A model generated the notes under the pieces. That model searched no databases. It saw nothing but the letters and a program-made list of their open reading frames with translations, and was not told where the DNA came from. Shown in pieces: positions 50,457 through 56,947 of a stretch of DNA of 56,947 nucleotides. Numbering within the stretch: position 1 is the first letter of the stretch; each line of letters begins with the position of its first letter. Where the stretch lies: assembly GCA_947500035.1 (NCBI GenBank), contig CANMQP010000025.1:1-56947 (forward strand). The letters are read 5' to 3'. The translations under genes were made by a program, and so were the position numbers. The stretch is from an uncultured Kiloniellaceae bacterium (GTDB taxonomy: Bacteria > Pseudomonadota > Alphaproteobacteria > Kiloniellales > Kiloniellaceae).

Positions 50457-51731
50457 TCATTCCGCAGCGACCTGGCCGACTTCCGCTGCCGTTGCGGGGT
50501 CTTTGTGGAAGGAGCCGTCCTTCATAATCCCGGTCAGCTTATCGGCGTTCTGCAGAAGGGTGACATCCTTGGAGGGATCACCGTCCACCAGCAGCAGATC
50601 GGCAAGGTAGCCTTCCTTCACCAGCCCCACATCCATATCCATCAGCTCACCGCCGAGCTTGGTGGCCGCGGATATGGCCTCCAGAGGCGTGAAGTCGAGC
50701 AGCTTGACGAAGTGGTCCAGGTCACGCGCGTTGGTGCCGATCGGGTTCCAGGCAAAGCCGTAATCACCGCCGGGCAAAATCCGGAGACCGCGCTTTTTGA
50801 GCTTCTTCATATTCTCAACGCAGCTTTCCAGCTCCCGCGCGAAGTAGATCGCCACCGGGGTATCTTTTGTGACGCCCCAGGCCGCCCCCTCGCCCATGGA
50901 GGTCGCGTACATGATGCCGACCGCCGGTCCGACGAAGATGTTGTCCTTGCGGGCCTCGAGCATATCGAGCGCTTCTTCGTCCGCGAGCGTCGCATGATAG
51001 ACAATGTCCACGCCGTTGCGCGCGCACATCTTCACGGATTCCGCTGAACGGGCGTGCCCGGCAACCATCTTGCCGCGCGAGCGCCCGACTTCGCAGACCG
51101 CCGCCACCTCGGCTTCGTTCATGACCGTCTGATGGGCGCGGGCGAAGGGAATGAACTCATCGCCCGAGGGATTGATCTTCAGGGTGTCGACCCCTTCCCG
51201 GCACATTTCCCGCGCGGTGCGCAGGAACTCGTCCGCGCCGTCGCAGCAGATCGCGAAGGTCTCGCGATACATATGGGCCCTGCGGACATCGCCGAGGCCG
51301 CCGGTTACCGTCAGCTCCGGGCTTGCCGCACGGAGCCGAGGCCCTGGAATATCGCCGTCGTCGATGGCATTGCGGATCACTACGTCCAGACGCGCCTTGG
51401 CCGAGGCCGCGCTGAAGATTGCCGTGAAGCCCTGATCGAGCATCTTCTTGGCATACTTCATGGTCAGCAGCGTGTGTTCTTCCGGCGGGATATCGCCGAG
51501 CCCTTCCAGGTTCGGCGTATCGCAGAAGCTGATATGACCGTGCGATTCGATCAGGCCCGGCATCAGGGTCTTGCCAGCGCCGTCGATCAGACGCGCGCCG
51601 TCCCGTGGCAGGGTTTCGCCATCACGGGCTATTTTTTTGATTCGGTTGCCTTCGATAAGGACTTCGGCGGGAAAGGCAGCGGCACCAGATCCATCGATGA
51701 CCTGGACGTTACTGAACAGAGTCGTACTCAA
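50457..51731 (-). CDS. metal-dependent amidohydrolase (imidazolonepropionase/prolidase-like)
   Basis: A 424-residue amidohydrolase of the superfamily with a TIM barrel and a binuclear metal site. MPGLIESHGHIS (about residue 60) carries the first His-x-His, followed by the Lys-bearing VDTLKINPSGDE, then MVAGHARSAESV, DIVYHATLADEEA and GGDYGFAWNPIG (with Asp). The substrate is unknown; imidazolonepropionase, prolidase and other C-N bond hydrolases are close. The start is set at TTG 51731, with GGAGGA about seven bases upstream; ATG 51746 lies within that ribosome-binding site. It leads the uptake operon. Confidence 0.85.
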   Translation of the reverse strand: MSTTLFSNVQVIDGSGAAAFPAEVLIEGNRIKKIARDGETLPRDGARLIDGAGKTLMPGLIESHGHISFCDTPNLEGLGDIPPEEHTLLTMKYAKKMLDQGFTAIFSAASAKARLDVVIRNAIDDGDIPGPRLRAASPELTVTGGLGDVRRAHMYRETFAICCDGADEFLRTAREMCREGVDTLKINPSGDEFIPFARAHQTVMNEAEVAAVCEVGRSRGKMVAGHARSAESVKMCARNGVDIVYHATLADEEALDMLEARKDNIFVGPAVGIMYATSMGEGAAWGVTKDTPVAIYFARELESCVENMKKLKKRGLRILPGGDYGFAWNPIGTNARDLDHFVKLLDFTPLEAISAATKLGGELMDMDVGLVKEGYLADLLLVDGDPSKDVTLLQNADKLTGIMKDGSFHKDPATAAEVGQVAAE

Positions 51732-51857
51732 GATACTTCCTCCCATGTCTGCAGGCGATTCCGGAGCGCTTGGTCACGCCCTCTGCCGCCTCGCTTTTTT
51801 ACCGTTCCAACCGCATGCTTCCGGTGCCCGAACGCAACACGGTTTCAACGCCAGAAC

Positions 51858-51869
51858 AATGTATACATT
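51858..51869. promoter_or_regulatory. AATGTATACATT palindrome upstream of the uptake operon
   Basis: A perfect 12-bp palindrome, 127 bp upstream of the first gene of the leftward operon, in an AT-rich patch. GntR-family FCD regulators commonly bind TGTATACA-type sites. The assignment rests on the sequence pattern. Confidence 0.4.
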
Positions 51870-52022
51870 AATCCTATCAGCTTTCGGCGTTGATTTCTCC
51901 TTTTTCCTTGCGGGAATCCGCAGATGCTGGACTAAAGGCCTATTTTACGTCTTAGAATCAGAGACTTGACAGAGGTGTTATTTGTGAACTTCACGCCGTC
52001 GCCAATCATTGCGGAAACCCGA

Positions 52023-52862
52023 TCAATTCACCTGATCGACAAAGGTCGTGCGGTATAGCAGACGCCGTGAACCATCGTAGTCGTTGACCGCATAGTGCAG
52101 GGTCGTGCGGTTATCCCAGATCGCGACGGTGCCTGGGGTCCAGTGCAAACGGCAGCAGAACTCCGGGCGGGTGCAATGCTTGTAAAGGGCATCGAAAACC
52201 GGCGCGCTCTCTGCCTCGGTCATGCCGTCCAGGCGGGTCGTATAGATCGGATTGAAGAAGAGCGCCTTGCGGCCGCTGTGCGGGTGGATCATGACAGCGG
52301 GATGGCGGGTCTCCTCGTCGGCTTCGGGATTGTCGCGTGACATCCGGATGGAACTGCGCAACGCAACAGGTGTCGGATACTTTACGCCGTAGGGTTTGCC
52401 GATATGAATGGCGTCACGGCCATCGACAATCTCACGCAAATCGGCGGGCAAGGCTTCATAAGCCGCCACCTGGTTGGCCCAGAGCGTGTCGCCGCCGATT
52501 TCCGGCACCTCCACCGCATTGAGTACGGAGCCCGATGGCGGTTGCTTGAGAAAGCTGAAGTCCGAATGCCAGTTGCCGCCAAAGACGCCCACGTTGCGCT
52601 CACTGGCTTCCTTCAGAACGGCAATCACCTCCGGCTCGTCATCCATGGAGGCAACGTAAGGCAGACGCATGATATCGCCGAAGATGGCCGTCAGGCGTTT
52701 CTGGGCGGGGATGTCGAGATACTGTTCCCGGAAGACCAGTATGTGATGCTCCCACAAGGCGGAGCGCAGTTGTTCGGCAAGCGAATCGGAAATCGGCTGC
52801 TTAAGATCAGGACCGGTGACTTCGGCGCCGACCACCGGTGTCAAAGGCTTCACATCAAACAT
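52023..52862 (-). CDS. TauD/TfdA-family Fe(II)/2-oxoglutarate dioxygenase
   Basis: A 279-residue member of the TauD family. ATG 52862 begins MFDVKPLTPVVGAEVTGPDL, the standard N-terminus. The first two iron ligands are in GGNWHSDFSFLKQ (His-x-Asp). The distal His is in NRTTLHYAVNDYDGSRR, followed by the Arg that binds 2-oxoglutarate. Substrates of relatives include taurine, 2,4-D and various carboxylic or sulfonic acids; none can be assigned. It begins about 40 bp downstream of the kinase gene, in the same direction. A near-tandem repeat of a GTTCAGTCAA-like unit lies in the short gap. Confidence 0.9.
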   Translation of the reverse strand: MFDVKPLTPVVGAEVTGPDLKQPISDSLAEQLRSALWEHHILVFREQYLDIPAQKRLTAIFGDIMRLPYVASMDDEPEVIAVLKEASERNVGVFGGNWHSDFSFLKQPPSGSVLNAVEVPEIGGDTLWANQVAAYEALPADLREIVDGRDAIHIGKPYGVKYPTPVALRSSIRMSRDNPEADEETRHPAVMIHPHSGRKALFFNPIYTTRLDGMTEAESAPVFDALYKHCTRPEFCCRLHWTPGTVAIWDNRTTLHYAVNDYDGSRRLLYRTTFVDQVN

Positions 52863-52903
52863 CGCTCGCAGTGTTCCCCGTTCAGTCAATATTCCGCGCT
52901 CAG

Positions 52904-53860
52904 TCAACCCAGTATCTTGGCTGTCTTCATAAATTCGAGCGTGTGCTCCAGATCCACCACACCCGCATCGGAGCCCAAACCCGTTGCAACCAATCCCGAA
53001 GTGGCGGTTCCGAGCCTGCAGGCTTCTTCCAAATCGTATCCCATGGAGAGGCCGGCAATAAAGCCACCGCAATAGCTGTCGCCGCAGCCGGTAGTGTCGG
53101 AGACCTGAACCTCAAAGGCGGGCACGACGAAGTCGCCTTCGGCGGTGCTGATGTAGGAGCCCTTCTCGCCCCATTTAAAGATACAGGCCGCCGCACCCAT
53201 GTCCTTGAAGAAGCGTGCCGCCTCAGCGGGCTCGCTCAAACCGGAAAGATAGGCGGCTTCTTCAAAGGAAGGCATGAAGTAGTCGACGTGTGGCAGCAGG
53301 TCTTTCAGCAATCCGACCGTCTGCTCGTTGGGCGCAATGAGATCGAAGGTCGTGGTCAGGCCGCGCGCCTTGGCATGAGCAAGCAGCTTCGCGCTTTGGC
53401 TCTCACTTTGGCCCCGATCCATCGCCTCCAAAAGACCCGTTCCACCGTGATGCAGGAACCTGGCATCACAGACAGAATCGAACTGGTCTTCGGTGACGAA
53501 GAGTTTGTCGGACGCACCCCGGCAATGCAGCGCCGGCCGGTCACCGTTGGGCCGGATGGTCAGGATCGTCGCGGAGGTCAGGGCCTCGTCGGTGCGCTGG
53601 ATCAGAGAGAGATCGATGCCCATACGCCGATAGAAATCATAGACGAAATCGCCCTTCTCATCATTCCCGAGACAGGCCGCGGTCGAGCAGGAGATCCCGA
53701 GCTTTGCGGCATTCATCACTGCGCCAGAGGCCGTGCCTGCCGGGTTCATCCTGATCTCATCAATAAAGGCGACGCCACCGCCTTCAGGGATGGACCCCAC
53801 CGGGCGGCCCGCAATATCCAGAATGGTCAGCCCGACGAAGACCGCGTCGAATTTTGCCAC
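52904..53860 (-). CDS. PfkB-family carbohydrate kinase
   Basis: A 318-residue kinase of the ribokinase family, starting at GTG 53860 behind AGGGAGAG; an upstream ATG at 53938 is possible but gives an unusual extension. The N-terminal FDAVFVGLTILDIAGRPVG and NPAGTASGAVMNAAKLG carry the sugar-binding Gly-Gly-like region, and the C-terminal DTTGCGDSYCGGFIAGL holds the anion hole and catalytic Asp of the family signature. Members phosphorylate ribose, fructose, 2-keto-3-deoxygluconate, adenosine and others. The substrate may be the compound handled by the uptake operon; this is inference. Confidence 0.9.
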   Translation of the reverse strand: MAKFDAVFVGLTILDIAGRPVGSIPEGGGVAFIDEIRMNPAGTASGAVMNAAKLGISCSTAACLGNDEKGDFVYDFYRRMGIDLSLIQRTDEALTSATILTIRPNGDRPALHCRGASDKLFVTEDQFDSVCDARFLHHGGTGLLEAMDRGQSESQSAKLLAHAKARGLTTTFDLIAPNEQTVGLLKDLLPHVDYFMPSFEEAAYLSGLSEPAEAARFFKDMGAAACIFKWGEKGSYISTAEGDFVVPAFEVQVSDTTGCGDSYCGGFIAGLSMGYDLEEACRLGTATSGLVATGLGSDAGVVDLEHTLEFMKTAKILG

Positions 53861-54089
53861 TGTCTCTCTCCCTGCCTCTTTTTGTGAACAGCGCGCTACG
53901 GTTTCAAAGCCCGCGCTGTTATCTTCTGTTTCGGCCATGGTAAGGACGCGAATGACTTTGGCAAGCCCCCCGAGAGTTGCAGCTTTCTGACGGAAGCTGA
54001 AGTCCCAGAGATGGCCATCAGTGCAATTGCGCCGGACTTCGGCTTCCCCTAGCCTTGCGTATTGGTCAGCACTTCTGCGGAGACTTTGC

Positions 54090-54896
54090 ATGCCCCATCT
54101 GTCATCCGAAGACATCGCCCGGTACCGCAGAGACGGCTATCTGGTGCCGCGGTTCCGTCTGTCCAAAGAACGCATCGATAAGCTGCGCGCAACCCTGGAG
54201 GAACTGATCGAAGCCAACCCGGAGGTGCGTCCGGAAAAGCTGGTCAGCGCCCATATCGAAGGCGGGAACGCCGAAGGCGTGCGCGGCAGTGCTGCCTTCT
54301 TGGAGCTCGCCCGCGAGCCGGAGATTCTCGACATGGTCTCCGACGTGATCGGTGAGGATATCATCCTCTGGGGCTGCCAGATTTTCTGCAAGCCGGGACA
54401 CACAGGGTTTGAAACACCGTGGCATCAGGACGGTCACTACTGGCCGATCCGTCCGCTCGCGACCTGTACGGTCTGGGTCGCGCTGGATCCCTCGACGCGG
54501 GAGAACGGCTGCCTGCGTGTCATCCCCGGATCTCATAGCACGGGCGCCCTCTTCGCGCATCTGCACGAGACGCGCGAGGATATCGTCCTGAGCGACCGCA
54601 CAGCCGACGATGCCTTCGATGCGGGAACCGCGGTGGATCTGGAGCTGGAACCAGGCGAGATGTCCCTGCATGACGTCTTCATGATCCATGGCGCCGACGC
54701 CAACGTCTCTGCACAGCGGCGCGCCGGGGTCGCGATCCGTTACATGCCCGCCACCTCTGTCTTCGAGCGTGACCTGAGGCCGCTCGACGGGAAAAGCGGC
54801 ATTCCGGTCAACTTCGCCACCCGCCCCCTTTGGTTGCTGCGCGGCGAAGACCGCACAGGCCGCAACGATTTTACCATCGGGCACCAGAACGCGTAA
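54090..54896 (+). CDS. phytanoyl-CoA dioxygenase (PhyH) family protein
   Basis: A 268-residue Fe(II)/2-oxoglutarate oxygenase. ATG 54090 follows GGAG. It reads MPHLSSEDIARYRRDGYLVP with the usual start helix. Iron ligands are His and Asp in TPWHQDGHYWPIRP and the distal His in LHDVFMIHGADANVS, with a 2-oxoglutarate-binding Arg soon after (RRAGVAIRYMP). Members hydroxylate very different substrates, for example phytanoyl-CoA, ectoine and halogenated antibiotics. It is divergent from the kinase gene over about 230 bp. Confidence 0.9.
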   Translation: MPHLSSEDIARYRRDGYLVPRFRLSKERIDKLRATLEELIEANPEVRPEKLVSAHIEGGNAEGVRGSAAFLELAREPEILDMVSDVIGEDIILWGCQIFCKPGHTGFETPWHQDGHYWPIRPLATCTVWVALDPSTRENGCLRVIPGSHSTGALFAHLHETREDIVLSDRTADDAFDAGTAVDLELEPGEMSLHDVFMIHGADANVSAQRRAGVAIRYMPATSVFERDLRPLDGKSGIPVNFATRPLWLLRGEDRTGRNDFTIGHQNA

Positions 54897-54998
54897 CCGC
54901 ACTGCACCTCCCCCACCGCCCATGGCCCTTGCCGGTTCTTTTCCAGATGTCTATATGCCCTGAAGTTGAATAGGCTTATATGCAGGTAAGGTCGGCGA

Positions 54999-55379
54999 AT
55001 GAAGAAACGCACAGGTCAATGCCTCTGCGGCAATATCCGCTACGAGGTCGGCGGAAAGCCTAGTTTCCCTCATCTCTGTTCCTGCCGGATGTGCCAGCTT
55101 TGGTCCGGCGCACCGAGCGTCGCCTGGGTCGAATTCCCCATTGGCCAGATCGAATGGACCGGTCCGGGCGGCCCACCCGCACTTTATCAGTCATCTGAAA
55201 AGACCCAGCGCGGGTTTTGCCAAAACTGCGGCAGCACGATCTGCGCAATCGACGAAGGCTACGACAAGATATCCCTGACGATGACCTCGCTCGCGGAACC
55301 CTCAGCGATCGTCCCGGGGAAACAGCACAGCTACGCGAAAGAAGCGCCGTCCTGGTGGTCGGTCGCAATCAAGCGTTAA
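54999..55379 (+). CDS. GFA-family zinc protein (CENP-V/GFA domain)
   Basis: A 126-residue protein of the glutathione-dependent formaldehyde-activating (GFA) family. Zinc-binding cysteines are in GQCLCGNIRYEV, LCSCRMCQLWSGAP and RGFCQNCGSTICAID. The family prototype was proposed to aid formaldehyde-glutathione adduct formation, but the role of most members is unproven. A link to formaldehyde from N-demethylation by the 36-41 kb genes is conceivable, though distant. The AdhP gene converges on it with a 22-bp gap. Confidence 0.9.
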   Translation: MKKRTGQCLCGNIRYEVGGKPSFPHLCSCRMCQLWSGAPSVAWVEFPIGQIEWTGPGGPPALYQSSEKTQRGFCQNCGSTICAIDEGYDKISLTMTSLAEPSAIVPGKQHSYAKEAPSWWSVAIKR

Positions 55380-55401
55380 CCGACCACCCGAACGTGTGTA
55401 G

Positions 55402-56421
55402 CTATATATCCATCACCACGCGGCCTTCAATCTTTCCGGCCTCCATACGCTCGAAGATGGCGTTGATGTTATCCAGACTGTCCATTGAATAGTGCGAGGC
55501 GACCTTGCCCTCGGCTGCGAATTGCAGGGCCTCGGCCAGGTCATTGCGCGTGCCGACAATAGAGCCACGGATGGTTTTGCGCGAAAGAACCACATCGAAG
55601 ATCGGCAGCTCGAAGCCACCCGGCGGCAGACCGACAAGGCTCATGGTCCCGCCCCGGCCCAGCATACCGAGCGCCAGAGGGAAGGAATCCCGCGAGACCG
55701 CCGTCACCAGCGCACCCTCGATGCCGCCGCCCTGCTGGACCTCCTCCACCACATCCTGCTCCGCTGCGTTGAAGACCTGATCCGCGCCCGATTTCTTGGC
55801 CAGCTGCAACTTGTCCTCGGCAATATCGACGGCGATGACATGAAAGCCCATGGCCTTGGCGTACTGAACCGCCAAGTGCCCCAAGCCACCCACGCCAACA
55901 ATGGCAACGGTCTGGCCCGGCTTCGCCTCGGTTTCCTTCAAGCCTTTGTAGACGGTCACGCCGGCACAGAGGATCGGCGCAGAGGGCGCAAACTCCAAAC
56001 CGTCGGGAATCATTCCCAGATAACCCGGGTCGGCGAGAACATATTCGGCAAACCCGCCGTTCACGCCGTAGCCGGTATTTTGCTGCTCACCGCAAAGCGT
56101 TTCCCAGCCGCCGACACAATGGCGGCAATGACCACAAGCTGAATGGAGCCAGGGCACCCCCACCCGGTCGCCTTCCTTAAGCCAGGTCACGCCCTTACCG
56201 ATCTCCGCAACCACACCGACACCCTCATGTCCCGGAATAAACGGAGCCGAGGGTTTGACCGGCCAGTCCCCATGCGCGGCGTGCAGATCGGTGTGACATA
56301 CGCCGCAGGCCTCGACCTTCACGACAACGGCTCCGTCGCGGACATCAGGCTTCTCAACTTCCATAATTTCCAGTGGCTGTCCCAGTTCCGTGACGACAGC
56401 GGCTTTCATCGTACCTGGCAT
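55402..56421 (-). CDS. adhP: zinc-dependent alcohol dehydrogenase, AdhP-like
   Basis: A 339-residue zinc alcohol dehydrogenase, the usual size for AdhP. Catalytic zinc ligands are Cys in ACGVCHTDLHAAHG, His-Glu in FIPGHEGVGVV, and a Cys later. The structural zinc is held by CGHCRHC and a fourth Cys in WETLCGEQQNTGY. The NAD loop is VAIVGVGGLGHLAVQYAKAM and the coenzyme-specific Asp is in VIAVDIAEDKL. ATG 56421 has AGGGAG upstream. It oxidises primary alcohols or reduces aldehydes; the exact substrate is not known. Confidence 0.93.
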   Translation of the reverse strand: MPGTMKAAVVTELGQPLEIMEVEKPDVRDGAVVVKVEACGVCHTDLHAAHGDWPVKPSAPFIPGHEGVGVVAEIGKGVTWLKEGDRVGVPWLHSACGHCRHCVGGWETLCGEQQNTGYGVNGGFAEYVLADPGYLGMIPDGLEFAPSAPILCAGVTVYKGLKETEAKPGQTVAIVGVGGLGHLAVQYAKAMGFHVIAVDIAEDKLQLAKKSGADQVFNAAEQDVVEEVQQGGGIEGALVTAVSRDSFPLALGMLGRGGTMSLVGLPPGGFELPIFDVVLSRKTIRGSIVGTRNDLAEALQFAAEGKVASHYSMDSLDNINAIFERMEAGKIEGRVVMDI

Positions 56422-56947
56422 GCTCGGCTCCCTGTTGGATAAGAGGTTTCGAATGCACACACCCACGCCAAAGTGGTGTGTCGGCTCACGCCTGACTCTT
56501 CTCCACGTCCGTATCGTAGATCCAAATCACCAAGCGATATCAACGCGTTTACCTAACGGGAAACGACGTGACGCAGCGCAAGAGACAGACCTTAGGTAGT
56601 AGGTGGTGCACAATCCACGGCTGTCCAGCCGAACATCGCGTTTTCAATGAAAATTCTTTGGGGGACGAACCGGCCATTGGATTCTTTTGATAAAAATGAC
56701 GCGGGCGAGAGAACTGGCGCGTGGGGTTCGCAAGAGGACGCCTAGTATCCCGAATCTGAAATTCACTTCATTGAATTTCAGGTTCAACGGGACACCACCT
56801 CATTGAATCTAGCGTGATTCAGTCTCTAAAATTCGCCGCAGATGATGCGGCGAACTTCAGAAACATCACACTAGTCACCTGACTCTAAAGTTCGCTACAT
56901 AGAGATTTTTGTGTTTTCTGGCAAAATCGCTTCACGGAAGCGAGTAT
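56422..56947. other. terminal intergenic region without a gene
   Basis: More than 500 bp without a convincing gene. The first 300 bp show nothing recognisable; a short frame at 56390-56599 is a shadow. From 56755 on is a group of repeated motifs and hairpins. Confidence 0.5.
56755..56899. repeat. cluster of a 16-bp repeated motif with two hairpins
   Basis: The motif TCTRAARTTCGCYGCA occurs at 56755-56770 (two mismatches), 56825-56840, on the minus strand at 56846-56861, and at 56884-56899. The second and third copies face each other and make a hairpin with TTCGCCGCA/TGCGGCGAA arms. The first is followed by its own inverted partner: CTGAAATTCA and TGAATTTCAG around CTTCAT (56756-56781). The pattern is directly visible; its role is unknown. 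Confidence 0.75.

Overview
The window reads as a chromosomal segment of a GC-rich alphaproteobacterium, probably of the Rhodospirillales or a related order. This is inferred from the gene content: a PAS_5-type PAS protein, a QueF and YajQ core background, a full-length CbiD, a fused CbiG-CobJ, GntR/FCD and MurR/RpiR regulators, and many catabolic genes. No rRNA, tRNA, CRISPR array or insertion sequence was recognised by reading.

Layout. 0-10 kb holds housekeeping and signalling genes: a PAS protein, queF, a small membrane protein, a YajQ-family protein, a GntR/FCD regulator, uppP, an Lrp-type regulator divergent from an AceE-like thiamine-diphosphate enzyme, and a PAS histidine kinase. 10-22 kb is a corrin-ring (vitamin B12) cluster in several transcription units: cobA-cobB leftward, cbiD-cobK rightward, cbiX-cobH-cobL-cobI-cbiG/cobJ-cobM leftward with four successive 4-nt ATGA overlaps, and cobD rightward. 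An early cobalt chelatase (CbiX with an MxCxxC motif and a histidine tail), CbiD and CbiG are present, and no cobG, cobF, cobN, cobS or cobT is in view. This points to the cobalt-early branch of the pathway. cobB has no ATG, GTG or TTG before its P-loop and appears to start at CTG.

22-30 kb is mixed: an Rrf2 regulator with a type II NADH-dehydrogenase-like flavoprotein, an amine or amino-acid oxidase, a cytochrome P450, a class II aldolase/phosphatase/DinB operon, an orphan excisionase-like protein, and a beta-carbonic anhydrase preceded by a 17-bp tandem repeat. 30-42 kb is a catabolic island: a BKACE enzyme, an SDR, a class III aminotransferase, two enolase-superfamily (MR/MLE) enzymes, an MDR dehydrogenase, and a dimethylglycine-dehydrogenase-like flavoprotein. 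These face an RpiR regulator, a Rieske oxygenase of the quaternary-amine type and a CMD protein. The likely theme is demethylation, epimerisation and breakdown of an N-methylated amino acid or betaine; the substrate is unknown.

42-52 kb is a sugar or polyol uptake operon running leftward: amidohydrolase, ATPase 1, solute-binding protein, two permeases, ATPase 2, a small membrane protein, a TIM-barrel isomerase and a Gfo/Idh/MocA dehydrogenase. The two ATPases carry complementary defects that fall in the same composite ATP site. 52-56.5 kb holds a TauD-type and a PhyH-type dioxygenase, a PfkB kinase, a GFA-type zinc protein and an AdhP-type alcohol dehydrogenase. The last 200 bases contain an intergenic cluster of a repeated 16-bp motif.
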